A stretch of 64,000 bases of DNA, taken from assembly GCF_902167145.1 (NCBI RefSeq), contig NC_050102.1, forward strand, positions 6,696,850-6,760,849, read 5' to 3'. The DNA is from Zea mays. Lineage: Eukaryota; Streptophyta; Magnoliopsida; Poales; Poaceae. Positions 12,001 to 21,116 of the stretch are shown one piece after another. Every line of letters starts with the position of its first letter. Position 1 is the first letter of the stretch. The position numbers were made by a program, and so were the translations under genes. The notes below the pieces were generated by a model. That model was not told the DNA's origin. It did no database searches and saw only the letters and a program-made list of their open reading frames with translations.

Positions 12001-12431
12001 TTTCTACCTCTATTCCTGAACCAGCCATGTTTATATGCCTCTTGTTTTTCTTTCAGTCTCCAGTCATTCGATGTGGAGTCCGCGACTGCCACCATTCAAG
12101 ACGGCAGCGTAAGTCTGAAGGTTGACACCCAGCATCTGAGGGATGTCAGTTTCCGCACGAACTCGGTGTACCAATTCATTGGTGAACTTCAGATCCGTGA
12201 AGTTGATGATGTACATGATCCTCCTTCCTCAAGGTTCTTTATTTTTTGGTTGCAGCCTGTTTGATGCTAGCGAGAAGTAACAATGCTCCACCGATCGTTG
12301 ATGGCTTGCAGGCGATTCTACTCGCGCGCATCGGAAGGAACGTCGATGGCCTCGACATGAACCTTTACCAGCAGGCTCTACTCATCCGACGGCAGCACGA
12401 AGCAAAGCTGCTGAGCTCCAGGAGAGCATGA
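2940..12431 (+). CDS. TEN1: TEN1, CST telomere-capping complex subunit (three exons)
   Basis: I join exons 2940-3043, 12057-12210 and 12312-12431 into a 125-residue protein, about the usual length of plant TEN1. Diagnostic stretches are FKQGASLRVTG (exon 1), VYQFIGELQI (exon 2) and ARIGRNVDGLDMNLY (exon 3), which follow the plant TEN1 family order. TEN1 is a single OB-fold protein that binds STN1 and, with CTC1, protects telomere ends and assists lagging-strand fill-in in the nucleus. Splice sites are GGAAG|GTAAGA, TTTCAG|TCTCC, GATGAT|GTACAT and TTGCAG|GCG; phases are 2 then 0 and the frame stays open across both joins. Intron 1 is about 9 kb because of nested transposons. The second donor (GTACAT) is weak. 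The coding sequence has no visible break, so the gene looks functional if the long intron is spliced. Confidence 0.85.
3096..3703 (-). mobile_element. LINE (L1-type) fragment, 3' portion
   Basis: A T13 run at 3096-3108 is the poly(A) tail of a minus-strand element. Reading the minus strand, the reverse-transcriptase catalytic motif IQYADDTAI ends at the junction with the LTR element at 3704. Frames around it are broken, so this is a dead, 5'-truncated copy. It was later split by the LTR retrotransposon; the other half resumes at about 11523. Confidence 0.65.
3704..6962 (-). repeat. 3' LTR of LTR element 1
   Basis: It starts TGTCACACCC and ends GGGTATTACA on the plus strand. A CCCGGG...CCCGGG inverted pair near 3711-3740 could form a hairpin at the LTR edge. 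It includes a GC-rich block (about 5500-6480) typical of the promoter half of the LTR. Confidence 0.9.
8246..8256 (-). promoter_or_regulatory. Primer-binding site of LTR element 1
   Basis: TGGTATCAGAG on the minus strand, four bases inside the 5' LTR. It matches the 3' end complement of initiator-Met tRNA and sets the element's orientation. Confidence 0.85.
8261..11522 (-). repeat. 5' LTR of LTR element 1
   Basis: It is nearly identical to 3704-6962 and three bases longer because of a longer G run near 8546. Followed by the target duplication ATGTG. Confidence 0.9.
11523..11638 (-). mobile_element. LINE fragment, 5' side of the split copy
   Basis: On the minus strand this reads FNLAADSLGVFL, the conserved L1 reverse-transcriptase block that normally precedes the YADD motif by about 40 residues. 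It is continuous with 3096-3703 once the LTR element is removed. Similarity fades at about 11,638, the 5' truncation point. Confidence 0.6.
12057..12210 (+). CDS. TEN1: TEN1 exon 2
   Basis: It encodes the core OB-fold strands (SLKVDTQHLRDVSFRT, then VYQFIGELQI). The acceptor TTTCTTTCAG is strong. The donor GAT|GTACAT is non-optimal but keeps phase 0 with exon 3. Confidence 0.85.
12312..12431 (+). CDS. TEN1: TEN1 exon 3
   Basis: It encodes the last 39 residues, including RIGRNVDGLDMNLYQQAL, the most conserved TEN1 signature, and ends in TGA. The acceptor is GGCTTGCAG. Confidence 0.88.
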   Translation, partial: AILLARIGRNVDGLDMNLYQQALLIRRQHEAKLLSSRRA

Positions 12432-13251
12432 TCTGCTTGCTATCTTGGAGCAGGAGGCGCATGGTGGTTGTAGTTATTAGGTTTCTTTGTTTCTCAACAG
12501 TGCAATTGCATATGTAAACGTGAAGAGAACTGGACCAAGAACTGGTTAATTGAGAGGGTCTGCTGCATATGATTTGCGATCTCTCTTGCCCTCCAAAGGG
12601 CTGCCATGGCATGTGTAGATGTGACTGCCAATTTGTGATCATCTTACTTGCAGCAGAATGCTGGTTTTATTTTATTGACATGAGAACAGCCTTGTGGATC
12701 ATGTTTACTGGGATGCTTTGTTGTGTTAAAAGTTGGGTCATGTTCTTTTGTTGTAAAGGTATAAATAATGGAGGAGGTCATGGTGTGAAGAAACAGAGTA
12801 CAAAGCAGTAATCCATGGGCTAATTTATGATTTCAAATTCATCTATTAAAAAGAATATCTCTACTAATTATAAAGCGGGAATCCCTTCATGTGCGCAGCG
12901 AGCGTCACTAGATTCCTACGAGCTTAGCAAAATATCATGAACTATTAAAAAAAGGCACGTCCACTAGAATAAAGAGAGCAAATCATGTCTCTAACCACTG
13001 TAACCCATGTTGATTTGTGATAAAAAAACCATATATGATATTTGTGTAATAAAAAACTATATATGATATATAGAAATTATAGCGATACAGGGATGACTAA
13101 TTAGTATGTACATAATCGACTAAAAAAATGAAAAAAAAGAGACGGGCTGGATATCCCACATCCCAGCAACTAGCCAGCCAAACTGTGTCCAGCTCTCCAT
13201 TTTCTTCTAATTGACTGACGGACCAAAAATTTCACCGTCATTTTCTTCTAA
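12432..13251. other. TEN1 3' flank and spacer, with a Helitron-like 5' terminus
   Basis: The first 350 bp are a plausible TEN1 3' UTR. At 12858 the motif A|TCTCTACTA is a canonical maize-type Helitron 5' end on the plus strand, but I could not find a matching CTAG end close downstream, so this may be a decayed terminus. The remainder is AT-rich and also contains the 3' UTR of the convergent LOB-domain gene. Confidence 0.35.
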
Positions 13252-15096
13252 TTACCATGGCCAATCACGAGGTGGAAGGAGGCCCGGCCGAGGCGACGTC
13301 CGTCCTCGAGGCGAGCTAGGTGCAAGGACAGAGGACGAGTTCTGCTGCACCATCGTCGTCACGTAGTTGTTCGTCATCAGCTGGTTTCTTGCGAGCTCTG
13401 TCGTGTCCAACAACTTCTGCATGTCCGGGTGGCCATGCCCAATGGTGATGTCAGTCTCAGCATACTGCGGGGCGGGGTCTTGCTGCGGCCACGCAGCGGC
13501 CGCCATCTGCTGCATCATCACCATCACCTCCTGCTCTGTCGGCGCCGCGCCCTCCTCCGCGGCATCGCACTGCCCCATCAACAACTCCTGCAGCTGCAGG
13601 ATCTTCTCGGACGATAGCCCGTCCGGGTGGCCATGCCCGTGTCCAAGGGTGTTGTCACGCATCTCAACATACTGCGGCTGCGGGGCAAGGTGGTCTTGCT
13701 GCTGCCAACCAGACGCAGCGGCCGCCATCTGCTGCATCATCGCCATCACGTCCTGCTCTGCCGGCGCCGTGCCCTCCACCGCCGCGTCGCACTGCTCCAT
13801 CGACAACTCCTGCGGCTGCAGGATCTCCTCGGACGATAGCCCGTCCGGGTGGCCATGCCCGTGTCCAAGGGTGTTGTCACGCATCTCAGCATACTGCGGC
13901 TGCGGGGCGGGGTGGTCTTGCTGCTGCCAACCAGACGCAGCGGCCGCCATCTGCTGCATCATCGCCGTCACGTCCTGCTCCGTCGCCGGCGCCGCGCCGC
14001 ACTGCCCCATCAACAACAACTGCAGCTGCAGGATGTCCTGGGATATCCCGTACGGGTCGCCGTGCCCAAGGGCGACGCAGTGCTCGTTCTGGGCGTGTTG
14101 CGCCACGTGGTGCTGATCCTGCTCGCCCGTGGCGCCGGCATGCTGCACCTCCTGCATGGCGCGGATGACCGAGGTGCTGCTGTCATGTCCCGGTCCCGCC
14201 GGTATGTCCGGGGCAGCAGCATCTCCTGCATGGTGCGGATGCCCTGTCCCAGTGTGCTGTCCCGCAGATGCATCTGCCGCGGAAGCCTGCTGCTGCGCCT
14301 CCGGCTCCGACATCTGGTGGTGCAGCTGCCGGCCATGTCCGTGCCCCTCCGGGGCATCCGGCGGCGCTGTCCGCTCGGCCTCCGCCACCGCTACCGCCAC
14401 CTGCTGCCGCGAGTGGTCGTCAGGGAATCCCGGCGGCCCGGGGTTGCGCGGCTTTGCGGCCTGTGGAACAACCTGCATTGTCTGCTCGCTCAAGGAGGGC
14501 TCGTGGCGGCGGCGCTTGACGTCGACTTCCTTCCCTTTCATGGCGCGCTTCCCCTTCCCCTTCCCCTTAACGGCCGCCTGTTGCTGTTGCAGCTCCCGCC
14601 ACAATATGACGTCGTTGCCCTTCCGGACGTCCAGCATCCTGGCGTCCAGCTCCCTGGCATCCTTGAGCGCGGCGTCGACCTGCGCCCGCGCCTCCAGCCT
14701 GACCGCCGGTCCCGCGGCCGCGAGGTCGACCGGCTCGGCGGCCGCCGCGGCGCCGAACTCCCTGGCGATCTCCTCCCGCGCCTCGTCCACCTGCTTCCTG
14801 GCGTTGTAGTTGAACTCCTGGAGGATGCGGATGTAGGAGACGCAGCCGAAGACGGGGTCCCGCTCCCGCGCCCTGGCCTCCGCGACGAGCGTGGCCGCGG
14901 CGACCCGCCGCTGCTCGCTGGGCGTGACGCAACGGATCATATTGGCCACGTTGCCGGAGCCGTAGACGCGATTCACGGCGGCGAACTCCTCCGCCGAGAA
15001 GTTGGGCGCGAAGATGCAGTTCAGCGGGCAGGAGCGCCGGAGCTTCTTGCACACTTCGCACTGCGCCCTCCGTCCCGTCCCCTGGTTCTTCTCCAT
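13252..15096 (-). CDS. LOB-domain (LBD) transcription factor with repeat-rich C-terminus
   Basis: This is an intact 614-residue frame without introns, starting at the first ATG after a TATA box. The LOB domain occupies about residues 11-115. The zinc-binding C-block CX2CX6CX3C is C13, C16, C23 and C27; the GAS-like block follows (FAPNFSAEEFAAVNRVYGSG), and GCVSYIRILQ leads into a helical stretch. LBD proteins are plant-specific DNA-binding regulators of organ boundaries, pollen and root development. A lysine/arginine-rich stretch (KGKGKGKRAMKGK, then KRRR, about 176-196) is a likely nuclear localisation signal. From about residue 335 to 580 there are four tandem units of roughly 65-75 residues, each with GHGHPDG, an ILQLQELLMGQC-like helix, EQDV.AMMQQMAAAA and PQPQY.EMRDN. 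Most LBD proteins are 150-300 residues, so this tail is exceptional. Coding GC is high, as in grass genes. The subclass and target genes cannot be told from sequence. Confidence 0.85.
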   Translation of the reverse strand: MEKNQGTGRRAQCEVCKKLRRSCPLNCIFAPNFSAEEFAAVNRVYGSGNVANMIRCVTPSEQRRVAAATLVAEARARERDPVFGCVSYIRILQEFNYNARKQVDEAREEIAREFGAAAAAEPVDLAAAGPAVRLEARAQVDAALKDARELDARMLDVRKGNDVILWRELQQQQAAVKGKGKGKRAMKGKEVDVKRRRHEPSLSEQTMQVVPQAAKPRNPGPPGFPDDHSRQQVAVAVAEAERTAPPDAPEGHGHGRQLHHQMSEPEAQQQASAADASAGQHTGTGHPHHAGDAAAPDIPAGPGHDSSTSVIRAMQEVQHAGATGEQDQHHVAQHAQNEHCVALGHGDPYGISQDILQLQLLLMGQCGAAPATEQDVTAMMQQMAAAASGWQQQDHPAPQPQYAEMRDNTLGHGHGHPDGLSSEEILQPQELSMEQCDAAVEGTAPAEQDVMAMMQQMAAAASGWQQQDHLAPQPQYVEMRDNTLGHGHGHPDGLSSEKILQLQELLMGQCDAAEEGAAPTEQEVMVMMQQMAAAAWPQQDPAPQYAETDITIGHGHPDMQKLLDTTELARNQLMTNNYVTTMVQQNSSSVLAPSSPRGRTSPRPGLLPPRDWPW

Positions 15097-15202
15097 CTCC
15101 CCGGCCGGGGCACAACGCAGGGTGAAGCCGATCGACCTGCTCTGCTAGGCGGTGTACGTACGTGGGCAAGAGGAGGGAGGGACAGCCGGGCAGGACAGCT
15201 AG

Positions 15203-15211
15203 ATTATATAG
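15203..15211 (-). promoter_or_regulatory. TATA box of the LOB-domain gene
   Basis: CTATATAAT on the minus strand, about 110 bp upstream of the LBD start codon. This implies a 5' UTR of roughly 80 nt. Confidence 0.55.
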
Positions 15212-15429
15212 TCGTGTCCGAAGTCCACGTAGTTAGTTACGAGGGAAGGGTATGCTATAGATATCATAGATTAGATTAGATCAAACTGAATAACTGATGA
15301 CCGTAGATCCGCATGCATGCAAGCGAGTGAAAGCGACGTCCAAACCCCCACCCCACAAGGGCCGGTCCTAGCATTTTAAAGTCCCCTCTCGTATCTGTAT
15401 CTATATATATATATATGTGCGTTGCAACG

Positions 15430-16174
15430 GAAATATATAATATTATGATAACTTATGAACAAATGTGTGTTATACTGTTATGTGAAAATGTTTCGTAATT
15501 AATTTATGATCCTAGCCATATATAAATTTTGTTATTTCAATCCAGCTATTTTATCACTGCATTGCAACCAGCAGTACCATGCAAACTTCTATACATGATT
15601 TTAAAAATGTCATGTCAGCTGCATCATTTAAATGCTAAGATTATCACAATAAATTACAAACTCATACAAACATTCAAAAACTACCACAAGGTCTTATAAT
15701 TCAAACGGATACACCTGATGTGTTCTTTTCTTCTTTATAGCTTGCTTGTTGACATAAACCCCAAACATGTCATTAATATCAATAAAATATGCCCGCCAGC
15801 ACAAGTAATGGTGTGGTTGGATGGGAGGGAGCAAGCATCGAGCTTGATGAAACGAACTCATAAAGCACACATATGCTGCAAATCCATAGAGCATGAGAAG
15901 TAAACAAACTTGTAAATCTGAAGGACTATCATCACAAAACTTGCATATCCAACCACCTATTAATGAAAACCACTTAAGAAGGCATTAAAACCACTCATGG
16001 ACCAAATTTAAAATAAAATCTATTGATTCTCAAAGTCATCAAATTATCATAACCTTAGTTGCGGACGTATTCCCCCCCTAAATTGAGATTCAGTAACAAA
16101 CAAAATAGTTCTTTTACAAGAAAAAAGTAAGGTAACTCTGGCAATCTGCTACAATAAGCAACATAATTTGAAAA
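15430..16174. other. Helitron Y 3' portion, no gene seen
   Basis: AT-rich sequence. A 66-codon minus frame at 15694-15894 has no recognisable similarity and is probably chance. Confidence 0.35.
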
Positions 16175-16288
16175 AATAGTAAGGCGCTTCCTTTGCTCTG
16201 TTGATAACCCAGTAGAACCCTGCTTCCCTACTAATGCATATCTCAGCTGATCAAGCTTTACCAGAGCCATAACCTCCTCGATAAATTC
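16175..16288 (-). pseudogene. PDR-type ABCG transporter exon fragment
   Basis: The minus strand reads [12 protein letters not shown]...RYALVGKQG, then [12 protein letters not shown], which contains the ABC signature region of pleiotropic drug resistance (full-size ABCG) transporters. The fragment starts exactly at an acceptor (TTTTGCAG|GAATTT) and loses similarity after LTI, where the normal protein continues into the Walker B region. About 38 residues of a protein of roughly 1,400 remain, with no flanking exons, so it is a captured, non-functional piece. It lies inside Helitron Y in the same orientation as the element. Confidence 0.75.
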
Positions 16289-17574
16289 CTGCAAAATAGC
16301 TCAAAGTTTGCATTATCTAAAATAACCACTTGCCCCTAGATTAAAAAGAGTTAGTACAAGTGATACTTGTCTTGTTTTTGTACTTATATCTTTCGAAAGT
16401 CGTAAGATCGATAAAAATAATTTAACTCTTCAATCAAGTAAACTACTTTATCTTCATGTTGACAAGAAAATTTTAGCTTAGCAAAAAAATACATGCTGTA
16501 ATTAATGAAGGTAGACAAATCAATAGATGATATAAACACAATTATTAGAATTAATTTACTCTTGAATAATTACTATCTACCACTCAAAGTATAAGTAGCA
16601 ACCATGAACTGCTTCTTGTCATTGAGTTGCTTGTTGGCATCATGTAGCAACCATGGGATGAAGTGATAGTAATAATTAATCAGATAGGCCAAATGGTTCC
16701 AAAGAACCATGCATTTACATGATAATAAAAAGTACTTCTCTATGCAGCCAGTGAAGCTTCACTGGCCTCTTTAGGCAAGTCTAACTGTGTTACTTCATTA
16801 AATACATTAGATAATTAACACTTAATAGTTAGAAATAACATTAGATAATTAACACTTAACAGTTAGAAATATTGTTGTGCTGCTAAAATGCCAACTATTG
16901 TCTGCCATGCATGGATAACAGATCCGTAAAGAAGCATGCCAAGACATAACCGGTAATGCAGTTTTGAAGTACCGTTACATAAACAAGCAGATCAATAGAT
17001 TTAGCTCACACATGTATTTATCACCTGAAATGTTAAACATTTCTTCATTACCAATTACAGTATTGGAGCAAGCTTTCAATTCACATGCAAGCTTACCAAT
17101 ATAGCCAAAGTAAGAACAAACAATTAATTTCATTTGGACAGCGGATGTCAGGTCATGTGCAACTTTAAACAATTGGAACTGAGCTCTGTTTTTTTAAGAT
17201 AATCAATAAAGAAAGAAATGCTTATATGGTGAGTTTGTGTTCAGCTTTAGCCAGAAAACACTCAGTCAACACAACAAAACCAGGATGTCTTTCAATTAGT
17301 TCAAAGTATTATTGCATTCCAAAAGGTGGTTGCTAATTATGTATGAGCATGATAAACTGGAAAGCGAATATGAACCTGATTTGATTAGGTATTAAGGCTG
17401 CTAGCGAACACTAAAATAACCAAGATGGAGTCCATCTATTACTTTGAACATACATAATGATCGCAACCAAAAGATCTCATTGAAGTACAGAGCGTACGAC
17501 TTATCAGTAGAACTTTAAGTACAATAGCAATCATTTAAGACAAATGGTAAAATAATTTAACATGAGGTACTCAC
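16289..17574. other. Helitron Y interior, no gene seen
   Basis: AT-rich, intron-like sequence. A short direct repeat of ACATTAGATAATTAACACTT occurs at about 16,804 and 16,840. No further PDR exons are recognisable. Confidence 0.35.
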
Positions 17575-18003
17575 AGGTAAGGACACAAATCGCCAGAAAG
17601 CAGGAGCACCCGTGAGGCCATCACCTACATGGGAGCATGAACAATCCTCCTGCTGAGGCTGACCAGACGAGGGTGGGAACGTCGCGCACTTCTGGAGGCC
17701 TTTCTTCACCTCCAAGCTGATCAACTTAGAGAAACCCGTACATATCTGAGCATTCAAGGGAGCACTGTCGTCCCCTGTGGCTTCACAGGTTTCATCAACT
17801 GAATTGCAGAGAAATGGAATATCGGCACGGGTCGGAGGGTCATCAGCAGAAGTCACTACTGGCACTCCTTCAGGACCATTACTGCTCGCCATGGCTCCAC
17901 AAGCTTCATCGGCGTAGTGCTTCTCTGGCAGAAGCTGAATACCAGCGCTGGTAGTAGATGTCACTACCGACGCTCCCTCGAGACCACAGGAACCACCGTC
18001 CAT
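17575..18003 (-). pseudogene. Unidentified captured coding exon (N-terminal, 143 codons)
   Basis: An open minus-strand frame starts at ATG 18003 (MDGGSCGLEGASVVTS) and runs 143 codons to a strong donor, TTACCT|GTGAGT. A plausible acceptor (TAAACCAG|TCAC) lies 9 bp upstream of the ATG, so this looks like the first coding exon of a host gene behind a non-coding exon. Two internal blocks resemble each other loosely (GLEGASVVTS and GPEGVPVVTS). The C-terminal part FSKLISLEVKKGLQKCATF looks like real protein. I do not recognise the family. Its setting inside a Helitron, next to an unrelated PDR exon, suggests capture. It might still be transcribed as part of a chimera. Confidence 0.45.
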
Positions 18004-19120
18004 AAAGTGACTGGTTTAGCACTTGCAGAGACGCAGAGTGATACAGCAACACAGCAAACGTACAACCACGCTGCGCCACTGATGCTACAGAAACATGGAC
18101 AAGAACAAATGTAGCTGTTATTCCTCCTCAATCCTCATAGACATACCACATACATATAGATTTAGATGCTAATGCTAAGTGCCAGAGATGCAATTGTGAA
18201 GGTGAACGAACTCCAGGCATAGCCGCATAGCAAAGGTCGATCCTGAGTGGCACGAATTAAGCTTGTGGTAGACTAATACAGTACTACGGTAGTATATTCG
18301 CTATACATACATTAACCATAACAAGATAAGGGGTATCCAGGATGCTACCTGACCCGCAACAGCATAGATCCGATCTCGGAAGCGATCCAGACAAATCCGA
18401 TCCAACAGAAGACGACAGCGAAAACGACAAACAAGTCGGCGTGCAGCACGAAATCACAGGCACGAGCAACGATTGAAGGCGAATACTCTTGTGGCAGCAG
18501 GAGCAGAGCAGCAACGGGGAGAAGTAGAAATGGAAGAGGTAAGGGTAGAGACAGGTAGATCAGGGTGGGGAGCGGGCGGGGACAAGCGTTAGGAGGACGA
18601 GGTGGGGGATTGGGCACGCCAAGACCAAGGCTTGAGGCGGTGCGCGCAGGCGGAGGGGGACGAGAGCGCGTCGTCGCGAGGGAGAAGGCACAAGGACGAG
18701 CAGCAGCAGCCCTGCACGCATGCGCCACCTCATCCTCGTCGTCGCCGAAAACCGAAGCGGCGGCGTGGGACGGCGAGCGTGCCGAGGCGAGGTGGAACTT
18801 ACAAGCGCGGGAGGGGAGAAGGGGAGGAAGAGGTGGCATCTGGGTTGGCGATAGCGCATGGCGGGAGGCGGTCGGGAGTGGGAGGAGGAGCAGGCGGGGG
18901 GCGATGCAGTGCATGGCGGGAGGTGTGGTGCTTCGGGGTGGAAGAGCTGGGGAGGGGGATCGCGGGGAGATGAGCACGAGATCTGGGAGTTGATTGCGGG
19001 GGATGCCGCAGCGACGCCATCGATGGAAAGGAGTGCTGTGGGCGGGCGGGCGCTCAGGGCAGAACCGTGCACCACAGCCAATGTGGACGTCTACAATAGA
19101 GACTTATGTAGTAGTAGAGA
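18004..19120 (-). other. GC-rich leader region at the Helitron Y 5' end
   Basis: Reading the minus strand, 18,560-19,080 is C-rich and open in several frames, like a grass 5' UTR and first exon. A donor-like CGGGTCAG|GTAGCA lies at about 18,350. This could be the captured 5' UTR exon of the gene whose coding exon is at 17575-18003. None of the overlapping frames is recognisable as protein. Confidence 0.35.
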
Positions 19121-19479
19121 CTAGCCAGCTGTCCGTATTTTGCTACGGTTTTTATATATCATATCTCTTCTCTATCTCTAATATCTATTAAGTCAATAGT
19201 GTAGACCACGGCACTACCATGACTCCACCCTCCCCATCCCGCGCACTCGCCCCTCGCCCAAGCATTGAGCCAACAGCCCCTTCCGCGCAAGGCACACACA
19301 TGCTGCATATCACGCATAGGCGCATAGCGGGCCTGCACCCCCTCCTCACATTCCTCTTCGTCTTCACCTGCGTGTTCGCACACATGACCGTCGGTACGTA
19401 CAACCAGTCCAGTGCAAACAACGACAGCTTTGCCTCCGCCTCCATGCGAGCCAAGCGCCCCGCCCCGCTCCCGTAGCGC

Positions 19480-21074
19480 AAAACCATAGCCATCAAGGCG
19501 GGCCTCCTCGTCAGCATCTACCTCTGCAACAACCTCCTCGCTTATATGCCAGCGTGGGCGTGAGTCGTGGTTGCTTCCACGTGGTGTGACACCTGTTCGA
19601 CGACATACCGTACGCGCGGTGGAACACGTTCACTTGGAACTCGCTGCTATCGATGTGCGCGAAGTCCGGCCGCCTCCCTGACGCCCGTGTCGTGTTCGCC
19701 AAAATGCTCAATCGGGACGCCATGTCCTGGACCATCATGGTTGTCGGGCTCGGCTCAACTGCTCCGGTCGGTTCTAGGATGCTGTGAAGACATTCCTGTA
19801 CATGGTCGGTGAAGGGTTTGCGCCGTCGCAGTTCACGCTCATGAACGTGCTTTCATCACGCGCTTCGTCGTCAAGCTGGGGCTAAGCAGCTGCGTGCCTC
19901 GTGGCTCATGGCCAACTTCGTGCTCTACATGTATGGCAAGTGTGGGGATGCTGAGACAGCGAGGGCTGTGTTTGAGAGGATGCAGATGCGGAGTGTGTCA
20001 CGCTGGAATGTCATGGTGTCGTTGTACATCCACCAAGGGAGGATGGACCTTGTTGTGTCCATGTTCGAGAACATGGTAGAGCAAACCATTGTCACTTGGA
20101 AAACCATCATAGCAGGGTATAACCAGAATGGGCTTGATGGCATGGCATTGAATTTCTTCTCACGAACGCTGAGTGCTTCTTCCATGGAGCCAGATGCATT
20201 CACAGTGGTTAGTGTCCTATCAGCTTACACTAACCTTCGCATGCTGAAGATTGGAAAACAGATGCACTCTTATATCTTGAGAACTGGAATGTCGTGCAGG
20301 AGTCAGATCATGAATGCTCTCATCTCAACTTATACAAAATCCAGAAGTATTAAGACTGCAAGGAGGATCATGGACCAGGCAGTGGTTGCTGATCTGAATG
20401 TTATCTCCTTCACGGCTCTCCTAGAAGGCTATGCCAAGCTTGGAGACACAAAGCAGGCAAGGGAACTCTTCGACGTTATGAATAATCGAGATGTCATTGC
20501 CTGGACTCCTATGATTGTTGGCTATTAGCAGAATGGTCAAAATGATGAGGCCATGGAACTCTTCATGTTAATGATCAAAAGTGGCCCAAAATCAAACAGT
20601 CATACGCTTTCTGTTGTTCTCAGCCTGTGCAAGCTTGACATATCTTGATTATGGGAAGCAGACCCACTGCAAGGCTATGAGGTCCTTACAGGAGCAATCT
20701 GTCTCGTCAACAATGCCATTATCACAGTGTACGCAAGGTCAGGCAGCGTGCCACTGGCTAGAAGGGTGTTTTATTAGATTTGCTGGGGCAAGGAAATGAT
20801 TACATGGACTTCAATGATCGTGGCTATGGCTTAACATGCTTTGGGAGAACAAGTCGTTGCCATTTTGAAGAAATGATCCGTGTCGATATGAAACCAGACC
20901 GTATAACATACGTCGACTTGCATTCCAGCCTACGTGCATGCTGGTTTTGTAGACAAAGGGAAGAGGTACTATGAGTAGATGTAGAATGAGCATGGCATTG
21001 TATCAGAGATGAGCCATTACAAATTTAATGTCTTTTTAAGAGTCAAACAGTTGGGCTCTAGTATTTGCAGTTGT
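19480..21074 (+). pseudogene. PPR (pentatricopeptide repeat) pseudogene, copy 1
   Basis: The protein-like order follows a plant PLS-class PPR RNA-binding protein, the type used for organelle RNA processing and editing. KAGLLVSIYLCNNLLAY (about 19,493) is followed by FTWNSLLSMCAKSGRLPDAR, LYMYGKCGDAETARAVF, WKTIIAGYNQNGLDGMAL, LLEGYAKLGDTKQARELF and DVIAWTPMIVGY. The longest open stretch is 19908-20528 and ends at a TAG where copy 2 has a glutamine codon. Several other frameshifts occur before 19,908 and after 20,528. There is no DYW or E domain before the copy stops. It lies antisense to Helitron X. The copy is clearly non-functional as a full-length PPR. Confidence 0.75.
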
Positions 21075-21116
21075 CGGAGAGCAAATCTCCGGCCGGGTAG
21101 CGGAGAGTCAAACAGT

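Larger units (their letters stand above)
15396..19120 (-). mobile_element. Helitron Y carrying gene fragments
   Basis: The minus strand begins TCTCTACTAC at 19120, the canonical Helitron 5' end. Near 15,418-15,430 the plus strand reads GTGCGTTGCAACGG, the hairpin arm found just inside grass Helitron 3' ends. The exact CTRR terminus is blurred by a (TA) run, so the left boundary is approximate. The interior holds minus-strand coding fragments with splice-site-like edges (PDR exon, unknown exon) and a GC-rich leader, the typical content of gene-capturing Helitrons. No Rep/helicase frame is present, so it is non-autonomous. Confidence 0.5.

Noticed and set aside
13150..13175. Possible minus-strand Helitron 3' end (AACTAGCCAGCC)
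   Set aside because: The required hairpin next to the CTAG is absent.
13849..15279. 476-codon plus-strand frame antisense to the LOB-domain gene
   Set aside because: It mirrors the GC-rich LBD coding strand, lacks any recognisable domain and is leucine/arginine-rich as expected for an antisense shadow.
18345..19081. Overlapping proline/leucine-rich ORFs (210 and 173 codons) as genes
   Set aside because: Multiple frames are open at once in C-rich sequence; this is more like a 5' UTR or leader. No domain is visible.
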